The notes under the pieces are model-generated. The model was not told the origin of the DNA and did no database searches. It saw only the letters and a list, made by a program, of their open reading frames with translations. DNA of 64,000 bases from an uncultured Chloroflexales bacterium (GTDB lineage Bacteria; Chloroflexota; Chloroflexia; Chloroflexales; Chloroflexaceae): contig CALGUG010000060.1 of assembly GCA_937902315.1 (NCBI GenBank), positions 1 through 64,000 of the forward strand, given 5' to 3'. The translations under genes were made by a program, and so were the position numbers. Shown here one piece after another: positions 53,537 to 61,578 of the stretch. The stretch's first letter is position 1. The number at the start of each line of letters is the position of its first letter.

Positions 53537-53785
53537 ATGCAGGGCATACGTTTCTCGACAGGGCCTAGACTTTCAGAACGAGATATGCGCGAACTCGCAG
53601 ATGCACTTGCGCTCCGTTTGCACGAACGCATGGGCGATCGTGTCTATATGTTGACGCGCAGTGATGTCGCCGAGCTCGTCGCACCCTATATCGACGATCT
53701 AGAACCCGAAGATCGTCGAGCTGTTCCATGGCTTGTCTGGCACCTGTTCCAAGATGCACTAGAAGAAGAGTTAAACGGTTGGTAG
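53537..53785 (+). CDS. Small conserved-looking protein, 82 residues
   Basis: An 82-residue soluble protein, helical and acidic (RDMRELADALALRLHERMGDRVYMLTRSDVAELVAPYIDDLEPEDRRAVPWLVWHLFQDALEEELNGW). GAAGGATTGAGTC precedes the ATG. No family is recognised. The pattern of amphipathic helices fits a regulatory or adaptor protein. Third gene of the unknown plus-strand group. Confidence 0.65.
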   Translation: MQGIRFSTGPRLSERDMRELADALALRLHERMGDRVYMLTRSDVAELVAPYIDDLEPEDRRAVPWLVWHLFQDALEEELNGW

Positions 53786-54017
53786 TGCATCACTCACAAT
53801 AATATTTTATTGCCGAGATGAAGCGATCATCTCGGCATTTTTATAGCTTCAGTCTGTCTCTTTTACATCTCTTAGCGCTGAAGTCTCTCGCTCCCATGCG
53901 TTCCTTGGCGCGTCCGCCTACGGCTACCAACATCCCATCCTCACCATTCAGGCGACCGGCCTTCGGCAGAGCCGAACTCAGCGCGCAACAATGCACGCTT
54001 CGCCGCTCACTGCCCTC

Positions 54018-54056
54018 AGCGATCGTTCCCTTCGACAAGCTCAGGGAACGATCGCT
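54018..54056. repeat. Hairpin with CCCTTCGACAAGCTCAGGG centre
   Basis: AGCGATCGTTCCCT pairs with AGGGAACGATCGCT, with the asymmetric centre TCGACAAGCTC. The same centre (reverse, CCCTGAGC-TGTCGAAGGG) occurs in another hairpin at 165-198. Confidence 0.6.
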
Positions 54057-54295
54057 CTTTTTCATCGGTAAGCCTTGAAGACTCTTTGCCTCTTTATGCT
54101 CACGCTGTGGGCTCTTCGACTCTCTATGCCTGCGCTGAGCCAACAATGAAAACGACGAAGGCAATGAAAGCAACGAGATCTAGCCCTTGTTTGTAGTGAA
54201 CGACGACTTGATAGCCGTAGGCGGACGCGCTAGCAGCCGCATGGAAGGTTGAGAGATCTCTGCCAAAGGGATAAGCGGGCTACAAAGGGCTTTGG

Positions 54296-54301
54296 TATAA
54301 T
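54296..54301 (+). promoter_or_regulatory. nadD -10 box TATAAT within a repeat end
   Basis: TTTGGTATAAT matches the repeat end TTTGGTATCA except for its last bases, making a consensus -10 36 bp before the GTG of nadD. Confidence 0.45.
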
Positions 54302-54336
54302 AGGGCGTTTGATAAGCAGAGTTGAAAAGGTTGATT

Positions 54337-54960
54337 GTGAGCCAACGACAGCGCATCGGGATCTATGGTGGAACCTTTGACCCGATTCATAACGGACATT
54401 TGGCAATCGCTAGCGAGGTATGTTGGCAGCTTCAGCTCGATGAAGTGCTGTTTGTGGTCGCGGGGCAACAGCCGCTCAAGCAGCAGGGCCATCAGGCCAG
54501 CGCCGAACAACGCCTCGCGATGGTGGAACTGGCCTGCGCCTATGAGGCCCGCTTCCGGGTCAGTTCGATCGAACTGCAGCGTCCGCCACCTTCCTATAGC
54601 TTCGACACCGTTACGGAGCTGCGCAAACAGTATGGCCCGCAAGCCGATCTGTGGTTTGTGATGGGGGCCGATGCCTTGGCCGAGCTGCACCGCTGGCACA
54701 AAGCCAAAGAGCTGATTCAGTTAGTGCGTTTGGCGGTAGTCGAACGCCCAAAGGCCAGCTACGATCTTGCAAAGCTCGAAGCCGCGCTACCGGGCATCAG
54801 CGAGCGGATCGACCGCATCGCAGGGCCGCATCTCGATATCGCAAGCAGCGACCTGCGCGCCCGCCTCGCGCGCGGCCAGCCGATTCGTTATCAGCTTCCC
54901 GAAGCGGTTTTGAGCTATATCAAACGCTATAACCTGTACCAAGCAGATTCGGCTTCGTAG
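54337..54960 (+). CDS. nadD: Nicotinate-nucleotide adenylyltransferase, GTG start
   Basis: A 207-residue nucleotidyltransferase making nicotinic acid adenine dinucleotide from the mononucleotide and ATP. The (H/T)xGH motif is GGTFDPIHNGHL (about 9-20), FVMGADALAELHRWH supplies the substrate pocket, and IASSDLRARLARGQPIRYQLP is the C-terminal phosphate-binding block. GTG at 54337 has AAAAGG seven bases upstream; the upstream in-frame TTG at 54322 lies inside the leader. It is 30 bp before rsmG, probably co-transcribed. Confidence 0.93.
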   Translation: MSQRQRIGIYGGTFDPIHNGHLAIASEVCWQLQLDEVLFVVAGQQPLKQQGHQASAEQRLAMVELACAYEARFRVSSIELQRPPPSYSFDTVTELRKQYGPQADLWFVMGADALAELHRWHKAKELIQLVRLAVVERPKASYDLAKLEAALPGISERIDRIAGPHLDIASSDLRARLARGQPIRYQLPEAVLSYIKRYNLYQADSAS

Positions 54961-54990
54961 CTTGGGCCGACGAAGCAAGAGAGATAGATT

Positions 54991-55725
54991 ATGTCAACAC
55001 AGCTGCTCGCTGAAAGTGCTGCCGCATGGGGTTTAACGCTTTCGCACACCCAACTCGACCAGTTCGCGACCTATGCCAAAGAGCTGCAGAGCTGGAATGA
55101 ACGGGTTAATCTGACGGCGATCACCGATCCAGAAGGGATCACCATCCGCCACTTCATCGATTCCTTGAGCTGCGCCACAGTCTGGGGTGATAATCCTAGT
55201 TCGCTGATCGATATAGGTACAGGCGCGGGCTTTCCGGGCTTGCCGCTTAAGATTCTGCGCCCCGAGCTGAAGCTTACTTTGGTGGAATCGATCGGCAAAA
55301 AAACCGCTTTTCTGCGCCATATGGTCGCGCTGTTGGGCCTCGATAAAGTCGAAGTGCTGGATAGCCGCGCCGAAGAGATCGGGCGCAAGCCTCACCATCG
55401 CGAACAGTACGATGTGGCTTTGGGACGAGCGGTGGCCGATATGCGCGTTTTGGCAGAATATTGTCTGCCGCTCTGCAAAGTAGGCGGGCGCTTCTTGGCC
55501 CCCAAGAGCCAGAGCATCCAAGAGGAGCTTGAGGGCGCGCGCTTCGCAATCGAGCGCTTGGGCGGACAGATCGCAGGCGTCGAGAAGGTTGTGCTGCCTC
55601 AAAGTGCGCCAGATGGCCAAGCTTCGACCTTGGAACGAGTGATCGTGGTGGTTGAGAAGACCTCCCCTACCCCAGCTAACTATCCACGCGCCAACGGTGT
55701 GCCCTCACGCCGCCCTTTACAGTGA
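54991..55725 (+). CDS. rsmG: 16S rRNA (guanine527-N7)-methyltransferase
   Basis: A 244-residue SAM-dependent methyltransferase that modifies G527 of 16S rRNA (also called GidB). The SAM motif is LIDIGTGAGFPGLPLKI near residues 68-84, preceded by WNERVNLTAIT and RHFIDSL. GRAVADMRVLAEYCLPL follows the family. The C-terminus has a short Pro/Arg-rich extension. Follows nadD by 30 bp. Confidence 0.93.
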   Translation: MSTQLLAESAAAWGLTLSHTQLDQFATYAKELQSWNERVNLTAITDPEGITIRHFIDSLSCATVWGDNPSSLIDIGTGAGFPGLPLKILRPELKLTLVESIGKKTAFLRHMVALLGLDKVEVLDSRAEEIGRKPHHREQYDVALGRAVADMRVLAEYCLPLCKVGGRFLAPKSQSIQEELEGARFAIERLGGQIAGVEKVVLPQSAPDGQASTLERVIVVVEKTSPTPANYPRANGVPSRRPLQ

Positions 55726-55814
55726 TGTTCATAAGTACAAGCCATTTCTCCGCCAAAAGACGCACGTCTTAGCCGAGCGCTTTTGGCATACTTGTTGTGT
55801 GCTAAGACTATAAC

Positions 55815-55835
55815 AGCGTATCTTGAGGATACGCT
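55815..55835 (+). promoter_or_regulatory. Leader hairpin before the O-methyltransferase gene
   Basis: AGCGTATC and GATACGCT form a perfect 8-bp stem with a 5-nt loop, ending 12 bases before the AAGGAGG ribosome site. It could modulate translation or end the rsmG transcript. Confidence 0.35.
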
Positions 55836-55858
55836 TGCGATAAACAAGGAGGCCAGCA

Positions 55859-56530
55859 ATGCAACCCGAAGTATGGACAGCCGTCGAAAACTACATTAGC
55901 GAGCATCTTCTTCCTCATGACCAAGTGCTTGAGGATGTCCTAGAGGCTTCCCAGAATGCTGGCCTGAGTGCGGTTCATGTTCCGCCTGCCCAAGGCAAAT
56001 TGCTACATCTGTTGGCGCTAACACGCCAGGCCCGACGCATTCTCGAGATCGGCACTTTAGGAGCCTATAGCACGATTTGGCTCGCTCGTGCGCTGCCTAG
56101 CGACGGCAAACTGATCACGCTTGAAAAGGATCCAAAGACCGCCGCTGTTGCCCAAGCCAATATCGCCCGGGCCGGTCTCGAACAGATCATCGAACTGCGC
56201 GTCGGTGCCGCTCTCGACAGCTTGGCCCAGATCGCAGAAGAGGGGCAGGAACCCTTCGATATGGTCTTTATCGATGCGGATCGACGCAATTTCGTCAAGT
56301 ATTTGAACTGGGCGATGAAGTTGACGCAACGCGGCTCTCTGATCGTTATGGATAACGTTGTTCGCAGCGGCGCCATCCTCGATGAGACGCAAACCGACGA
56401 CAATCTGCGCGGTGTACGCGAACTCTACGATGCCTTGGCGGCCGAGCCGCGCCTACGCACAACCGCCATTCAGACCGTTGGCAGCAAGGGCTATGACGGC
56501 TTTGCGCTAGGAGTCGTGGTCAGCGACTAA
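55859..56530 (+). CDS. Class I SAM-dependent O-methyltransferase (family 3)
   Basis: A 223-residue methyltransferase of the catechol/caffeoyl-CoA O-methyltransferase family. SAM motif ILEIGTLGAYSTIWLARALP (61-80), acidic loop VFIDADRRNFVKYLNWAMKL (metal ligands D and N region) and IVMDNVVRSGAI are clear. It would methylate a catechol-like hydroxyl with Mg2+; the acceptor is unknown. AAGGAGG precedes the ATG. RtcB follows 16 bp later. Confidence 0.9.
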   Translation: MQPEVWTAVENYISEHLLPHDQVLEDVLEASQNAGLSAVHVPPAQGKLLHLLALTRQARRILEIGTLGAYSTIWLARALPSDGKLITLEKDPKTAAVAQANIARAGLEQIIELRVGAALDSLAQIAEEGQEPFDMVFIDADRRNFVKYLNWAMKLTQRGSLIVMDNVVRSGAILDETQTDDNLRGVRELYDALAAEPRLRTTAIQTVGSKGYDGFALGVVVSD

Positions 56531-56546
56531 GCACAAAGAGAGCACA

Positions 56547-57854
56547 TTGGGCAAACGAAAACGAACGCCTGAACAACAAGCGGCCAAACGAGCCGCTCAA
56601 CTGAAACGAGCGGGCAAAAGCCCGGAAGAGATCGCCGCCCAGATCGAGGCGGAATTCGGCAGCTCGAAGCGCGCCAGCTTGCGCGAAGAGCCTCAAAACT
56701 ATACGGTAATCGGAACGATCGGTGACGATATCGAGCAGAGCGCACTGGCCCAGCTCGAACTCGCGCTGCGTCTGCCGATCGCAGTCTCGGGCGCGCTGAT
56801 GCCCGACGGCCACCCGGGCTACGCCCTGCCGATCGGCGGTGTCTTTGCGGCCCACCGCGCGGTCGCGCCGGCTATGATCGGCGTCGACATCGGCTGTTCG
56901 ATGTACCTCACCATCTTCGACGAAGATCCCGAGAGCTTTCTGCGCCATCGCACGCCGCTCTTCGCGGATCTGCAAGCCAGCACGGTCTTTGGTCTCGGCG
57001 AGCAGCGCGTGCGTCAGGCCGATCACGCGATCTTGGAAGACGAACGCTGGGAGTTGACCAACCAGACCCGCAGTCTGCGCGGGCGGGCCGCCGCCCAATT
57101 AGGCAGCAGCGGCTCGGGCAACCACTTCGCCGAACTGGTTGTAGGCGAGCGCAAAGGCAGCGATGCTGATAATCCGCTACCAGAGCGCTTCTGCGCTTTG
57201 CTGACCCACAGCGGCTCGCGGGGCGTAGGCTATGCGATCGCACGCCATTATATGCAACTTGCGACCGCTGAAACGGCCAAAATTGCCGATGTGCCCAAGA
57301 TGTACGAATGGCTCGACCTTGAGAGCGAGGCGGGCCAAGAGTATTGGCAGGCTATGGAGCTGGCTGGCGACTATGCGATCGCCAATCACGAAGTGATCCA
57401 TAGCTTGTTCGCGCGCCGCGCTGGACTGAAAGCCCAAATGGTGATTCACAACCGCCACAATTTCGCCTGGAAACACGACGATGTTGTGATCCACCGCAAA
57501 GGTGCGACTCCCGCCGAGGCGGGGCGGCTGGGCATCATCCCCGGCAGTATGGCCAGCGCTTCGTATCTGGTGCGCGGGTTGGGCAGTCAGTCGGCGCTTT
57601 GGAGCGCGTCGCATGGGGCGGGGCGCAAAGGCAGCCGCAACCAGATCCGCAATTCGATCAGTTTGCGCGATGTGCGCAAGCTGCTCAAGCAACAAGATAT
57701 CTTGGTGGAAGGGCTGAGCGTCGAAGAGTCGCCTCAAGCTTATAAGGATATCTCGCGGGTGATTCAGCTCCAAGTGGCGGCTGAGCTAATCGAACCGATC
57801 GGCACGCTGCGCCCGATCGCCGTAATTATGGCGGGCGAGCCGGGCGACGACTAA
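56547..57854 (+). CDS. rtcB: RtcB family RNA-splicing ligase, TTG start
   Basis: A 435-residue RtcB-type ligase joining 2',3'-cyclic phosphate or 3'-phosphate and 5'-OH RNA ends with GTP and Mn2+. Metal ligands are visible in GVDIGCSM (D114, C117), NHF of SSGSGNHFAEL, and THSGSRG, NRHNFAW, and the guanylylated His region SASHGAGR. No archease gene is near. TTG at 56547 is the only start giving a full N-terminus, with AAAGAGAG upstream. A basic 50-residue N-terminal extension (GKRKRTPEQQAAKRAAQLKR) precedes the core, which is unusual and may bind RNA. It follows the methyltransferase gene by 16 bp and ends at a terminator hairpin. Confidence 0.9.
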   Translation: MGKRKRTPEQQAAKRAAQLKRAGKSPEEIAAQIEAEFGSSKRASLREEPQNYTVIGTIGDDIEQSALAQLELALRLPIAVSGALMPDGHPGYALPIGGVFAAHRAVAPAMIGVDIGCSMYLTIFDEDPESFLRHRTPLFADLQASTVFGLGEQRVRQADHAILEDERWELTNQTRSLRGRAAAQLGSSGSGNHFAELVVGERKGSDADNPLPERFCALLTHSGSRGVGYAIARHYMQLATAETAKIADVPKMYEWLDLESEAGQEYWQAMELAGDYAIANHEVIHSLFARRAGLKAQMVIHNRHNFAWKHDDVVIHRKGATPAEAGRLGIIPGSMASASYLVRGLGSQSALWSASHGAGRKGSRNQIRNSISLRDVRKLLKQQDILVEGLSVEESPQAYKDISRVIQLQVAAELIEPIGTLRPIAVIMAGEPGDD

Positions 57855-57866
57855 GCTTCCTCATTA

Positions 57867-57899
57867 CAGAAGGGTGTAGCTCATAGCTGCACCCTTCTG
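57867..57899 (+). terminator. Terminator of the rtcB gene
   Basis: CAGAAGGGTG pairs with CACCCTTCTG, with an inner TAGCT/AGCTG extension, 13 bp after the stop. The following bases are not a U-run. Confidence 0.6.
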
Positions 57900-57956
57900 G
57901 CTGCTAACAACTGATGCTCCATCTGCTCTAACCGCTCTATCAGCCTTCTTTGTACT

Positions 57957-58120
57957 ATTCATGCCAAATCCGATAATGTTGTTGCTTTTTGGCCTTCGGC
58001 AGAGGGGAACTTGACTAGCTTTTGTTGTGTGAGATTTCGCGCGGCAGCGCGAAGGCTCACACAACTCTTTCCCTCGCTTTTGGTGCGAGCATGCACGTCT
58101 TTAAACGGATTTAGTATCAT
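57957..58120. repeat. Hairpin-type element with family terminal repeats
   Basis: Starts TTCATGCCAAATCCGATAATG and ends TTAAACGGATTTAGTATCAT, inverted versions of the family ends. The middle holds GGCCTTCGGCAGAG, AACTTGACTAGCTTTTGTTG and the stem GTTGTGTGAG/CTCACACAAC (58025-58066). It abuts the full element 58117-58286, sharing its border. Confidence 0.75.
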
Positions 58121-58286
58121 ACGAAATCCGCTTGAATCGTTGTATGTTGGGGCGCACCTCGGCACACAGCTACAACAGCCTGCTTACGGGCGCGCTGTTG
58201 ATAGCCGTAGGCGGACGCGCTATTCGCCCTTTTTGGGCCAGAGACCAAGCCGCCAGAGTGTTGAGATCAAACGGATTTAGGTATCA
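58117..58286 (+). repeat. Full-length MITE-like element (170 bp)
   Basis: Left end TCATACGAAATCCGCTTGA (58117-58135), core at 58200-58219 and right end TCAAACGGATTTAGGTATCA (58267-58286). It matches the element at 2976-3148 along its whole length, proving the unit. The rest of the 731-bp gap is the transporter promoter region. Confidence 0.8.
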
Positions 58287-58328
58287 TCACGATCTCTAAG
58301 CTCTAGAGTAGTTTTAAAACTTTCTTCT

Positions 58329-58500
58329 TGACAAACTGTTTTTATAAGCGTAAATTAGGTAGTGCGTTTAGGGTCTACTAACAGGTGTTATTTGTTCCTG
58401 GAAACGTCAGATTTGTGGCGTTACAGCGTTCAGGCTCGCCAGTTTGAATATAGCTTTGCGACACAAAGTCGCACAACTATAACAAAAATTATGCTATAGT
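58329..58500 (+). promoter_or_regulatory. Promoter region of the iron-siderophore transporter
   Basis: Two possible promoters: TTGACA near 58329 with TAAATT 17 bp on, and extended -10 TGC-TATAGT at 58492-58500. The second lies in an imperfect dyad with outer arms ACTATA (58476-58481) and TATAGT (58495-58500). A GCGAC/GTCGC hairpin (58457-58471) is just upstream. An iron-sensing repressor is expected for such genes, but the site does not match a canonical Fur box. Confidence 0.4.
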
Positions 58501-58585
58501 GTCAGAGAATAAAAAAATATAAAACTGATAAAACTGGTATTATTTTGAAGCAGGTTCACGATCTGGGATTGAAAGGGGATATTTT

Positions 58586-59629
58586 ATGGCGAGTGCGACT
58601 GTAGCGCGACCTCGTGGAGAAATGAGGTTTGTGCGCTCGCGTGCTGCGCTTCTGCTCGGTTTGCTGCTCTGCGTAGGCGCACTGTTGCTAGCAATGTTAG
58701 CCAGCATCGCATTCGGAGCCGCAGATATCAGTGCAGCAACCGTCTGGCAAGCGATCTTCGCTTTTGATCAAAGCTCTACAAGCCACCTGATCATTCGCAC
58801 TCTGCGTATCCCGCGCGCAGTTGTCGCCGCCATTGTTGGGGCAGCGCTGGGCGTGGCCGGGGCGATGATGCAGGGTTTGACCCGCAACCCCCTAGCTGAC
58901 ACGGGCATTTTAGGGATCGAAACTGGAGCTGCACTGAGCGTTGTATGTGCCGTGCAGTTTTTGGGTATCTCCTCAATCAGCCTCTATGCCATTTTTGCCT
59001 TCATCGGTGCAGCTTTAACCGCCGCCGCAGTCTATGGCCTCGGCTCGCTGGGGCGCGGTGGACCGACCCCGCTCAAGGTGACGGTCGCTGGAGCTGCGAT
59101 CACCGCCTTTCTTTCGTCGATCACCACGGGCCTGCTGATTTTTAACCAACGCACTTTAGAAGAGGTGCGCTTCTGGATGGCGGGTTCGGTGGCCGGACGC
59201 GATCTCAAGCTCTTAGTTCAAGCTTCGCCCTACTTGATCGTCGGTTTTGTGCTGGCCTTGGCGCTGGGCCGCCAAATCACCACCCTCTCGCTCGGCGATG
59301 ATGTCGCCAAAGGGCTGGGCCAACGCACCGGCTGGGTCAAGATCTTGGCCGCGATCGCTACGGTGCTGCTAGCGGGCTGTGCGGTCGCCGTGGCTGGCCC
59401 GATCGGCTTTGTAGGCTTGGTGATTCCGCATATGGTGCGCTTCTTTGTTGGCGTAGACTATCGCTGGGTTTTGCCCTACTGCGCGCTCGTCGGCGCCTGT
59501 TTCCTGATTATGTCTGATGTCGTAGCACGCTTGGTGATCCGCCCTTCCGAGGTGCCGGTTGGCATTATGACCGCCCTGATCGGAGGGCCGTTCTTCATCT
59601 ATCTCGTGCGTTGGCGGGTGAAGAGGTAG
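58586..59629 (+). CDS. FecCD-family iron-siderophore ABC transporter permease
   Basis: A 347-residue integral membrane protein of about nine or ten helices. RTLRIPRAVVAAIVGAALGVAGAMMQGLTRNPLADTGILGIETGAALSVV is the FecCD signature, and GPIGFVGLVIPHMVR is the cytoplasmic coupling loop. It forms half of the permease channel for ferric-siderophore or haem/B12-type complexes. GAAAGGGGAT precedes the ATG. It is followed one base later by the second permease gene. Confidence 0.92.
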   Translation: MASATVARPRGEMRFVRSRAALLLGLLLCVGALLLAMLASIAFGAADISAATVWQAIFAFDQSSTSHLIIRTLRIPRAVVAAIVGAALGVAGAMMQGLTRNPLADTGILGIETGAALSVVCAVQFLGISSISLYAIFAFIGAALTAAAVYGLGSLGRGGPTPLKVTVAGAAITAFLSSITTGLLIFNQRTLEEVRFWMAGSVAGRDLKLLVQASPYLIVGFVLALALGRQITTLSLGDDVAKGLGQRTGWVKILAAIATVLLAGCAVAVAGPIGFVGLVIPHMVRFFVGVDYRWVLPYCALVGACFLIMSDVVARLVIRPSEVPVGIMTALIGGPFFIYLVRWRVKR

Positions 59630-59630
59630 T

Positions 59631-60671
59631 ATGCAACAGCCTTGGATTACGCTACGTTTGGGCCAAACGTCGATCCGCATCGATCGGCGCGTCCCCTTCA
59701 TTTTTGTGGTTTGTATCCTTGCGACCTTGAGCGCAATGGTGATCAATATCGGCGTGGGCGAATACCCCATCCCAGCCATCGATGTGGTCAAAACCGTCTT
59801 GCACATTCCGACAGGCGAAGAGGACTATAACTTCATCGTCAACACCTTGCGCCTGCCGCGTATGTTGGTGGCGGCCTTGGTCGGCTTGGCGCTCGGCATC
59901 TCGGGCGCGATTATGCAGGGCCTGACGCGCAACCCGCTGGCCGACCCAAGCATTATTGGCATCAGCTCGGGCGCGAGCTTGGTCGCTGTAAGCATACTAG
60001 TGCTCTTCAAAGGCATCTCGAGCAACTACCTGCCCTTCGCGGCCTTTGGAGGCGCGCTGCTGGTAGCCTTTGCGATCTATATGCTGGCTTGGCGCGGCGG
60101 CGACTCGCCCATTCGCCTGATCTTGGTCGGCGTCGGCTTGGGCGCGATCACCTCGGCCGCCACCAGTATGATGATCACCTTCGGCAATATCAACGATGTG
60201 CAGCGCGCCTTGATCTGGCTGACGGGTAGCGTCTACGCCCGCTCGTGGGGCGAGTTCTGGCCGCTCTTCATGTGGGTGCTAGTCTTTGCACCACTGGCCT
60301 GCTTTTTGGCCCGCGACCTAAACGCCCTCAACTTGGGCGAAGATGTCGCGCGCGGCCTGGGCAGCAATGTGACCTACAAACGCGGCTTGCTGCTGATCGT
60401 CGCTGTAGCGCTGGCTGCCGCAACTGTGGCCGCCGCTGGTACGATCGGCTTTGTGGGCCTGATGGCTCCCCATATCGCGCGGCGCTTGGTCGGCCCCGAT
60501 CACAGCGGCATGCTGCCCGTTGCAGCTATGGTCGGCGCGTTGGTTGTGGTCTGCGCCGACTTGGTGGGCCGCACGCTTTTCGCGCCGATCGAATTGCCCT
60601 GCGGTTTGATCACTGCAGCCATTGGCGCACCGTTCTTCGTCTATCTATTGTGGAGGCAGCGCAAGAGCTAA
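59631..60671 (+). CDS. FecCD-family iron-siderophore ABC transporter permease, second subunit
   Basis: A 346-residue permease paralogous to the preceding gene. NTLRLPRMLVAALVGLALGISGAIMQGLTRNPLADPSIIGISSGASLVAV and GTIGFVGLMAPHIARRLVG match the family. The two would form a heterodimeric channel. GAAGAGG lies just upstream, in the end of the first permease gene (1-bp gap), so translation is coupled. Substrate type cannot be separated between siderophore and cobalamin, though iron is more usual for paired FecC/FecD. Confidence 0.92.
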   Translation: MQQPWITLRLGQTSIRIDRRVPFIFVVCILATLSAMVINIGVGEYPIPAIDVVKTVLHIPTGEEDYNFIVNTLRLPRMLVAALVGLALGISGAIMQGLTRNPLADPSIIGISSGASLVAVSILVLFKGISSNYLPFAAFGGALLVAFAIYMLAWRGGDSPIRLILVGVGLGAITSAATSMMITFGNINDVQRALIWLTGSVYARSWGEFWPLFMWVLVFAPLACFLARDLNALNLGEDVARGLGSNVTYKRGLLLIVAVALAAATVAAAGTIGFVGLMAPHIARRLVGPDHSGMLPVAAMVGALVVVCADLVGRTLFAPIELPCGLITAAIGAPFFVYLLWRQRKS

Positions 60672-60716
60672 GGGCTTTAGCAAGCTCTCGTCGCATGGCT
60701 CAAACTTGGAGATATT

Positions 60717-61562
60717 ATGGGAACTCTGCATACCGAAGCGCTCGAACTAGCCTACGACTCGAATGTGATCATTCAGCATATGAATGTAAGCATCCCATCG
60801 GGCAAAATAACCGCCTTGATCGGGCCGAACGGCTGCGGCAAAAGCACGCTCTTGCGCGGTCTGGCTCGTCTGCTCCAGCCCCGCAAGGGCGCTGCCTACA
60901 TCGATGGCAAAGCGATCCACCAGATGCCGACCCGCGAGCTAGCCAAACAGTTGGGTATTCTGCCCCAAAGCCCGATCGCGCCCGAGGGCTTAACTGTGAT
61001 GGAGCTGGTAGCTCAAGGACGTTATCCGCACCAGAGCTGGTTTCAGCAATGGTCGATAGAAGATGAACAGGCGGTTGAAAAAGCGCTCGCGATCACGGGT
61101 ATGACCGAGTTCCGCACTCGTCCGGTCGACGCGCTCTCGGGCGGTCAACGCCAGCGCGCTTGGATCGCCATGACGCTGGCCCAAGAGACACCTGTGATTC
61201 TGCTCGACGAACCGACGACTTACCTTGACCTAGCCCATCAAGTCGAAGTGCTGCAACTGCTCGAACATCTCAACAAAGAACAGGGGCGCACAGTCGTTAT
61301 GGTGGTTCACGATCTAAACCACGCCACCCGTCACGCCCAGCATGTTATCGCTATGAAGGCGGGTAAAATCGTTGCTGCTGGTGTACCAAACGAGGTTGTC
61401 ACATCAGAGTTGCTGCAAGAGGTCTTCGGCATCGACGCCGATATTGTTCCCGATCCTCGCACCGGTGTACCGCTCTGTATCCCTTACGGACTCAAGGGCT
61501 CATCCGCAGGTATCAAAACCACATCGTTAGAGGCTGCGCTTGCCAACGGAACGACATCCTAA
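60717..61562 (+). CDS. Iron-siderophore ABC transporter ATP-binding protein
   Basis: A 281-residue ABC ATPase of the FecE/FepC type. Walker A GPNGCGKST (about 36-44), Q-loop LPQSP, signature LSGGQRQRAWIAMTL, Walker B VILLDEPT and switch VVHDLNHATRHA are all intact. It powers the two permeases. GGAGATATT precedes the ATG, 45 bp after the permease stop. No periplasmic-type binding protein gene is found in the window, so that component must be encoded elsewhere. Confidence 0.94.
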   Translation: MGTLHTEALELAYDSNVIIQHMNVSIPSGKITALIGPNGCGKSTLLRGLARLLQPRKGAAYIDGKAIHQMPTRELAKQLGILPQSPIAPEGLTVMELVAQGRYPHQSWFQQWSIEDEQAVEKALAITGMTEFRTRPVDALSGGQRQRAWIAMTLAQETPVILLDEPTTYLDLAHQVEVLQLLEHLNKEQGRTVVMVVHDLNHATRHAQHVIAMKAGKIVAAGVPNEVVTSELLQEVFGIDADIVPDPRTGVPLCIPYGLKGSSAGIKTTSLEAALANGTTS

Positions 61563-61578
61563 TTTCGAAGGAGGAGTT

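Larger units (their letters stand above)
53860..54301. repeat. Paired inverted repeat copies, composite element
   Basis: Cores at 53909-53928 (minus) and 54210-54229 (plus) face each other. The inside repeats the sequence of the 46185-46560 element and adds the hairpin AGCGATCGTTCCCT/AGGGAACGATCGCT at 54018-54056. The right end TTTGGTATAAT (54291-54301) corresponds to the family terminal repeat and overlaps the nadD -10 box. The gap 53786-54336 has no gene. Confidence 0.7.

Noticed and set aside
58300..58585. Cobalamin riboswitch before the transporter genes
   Set aside because: No B12-box-like sequence or matching fold was seen in the leader.
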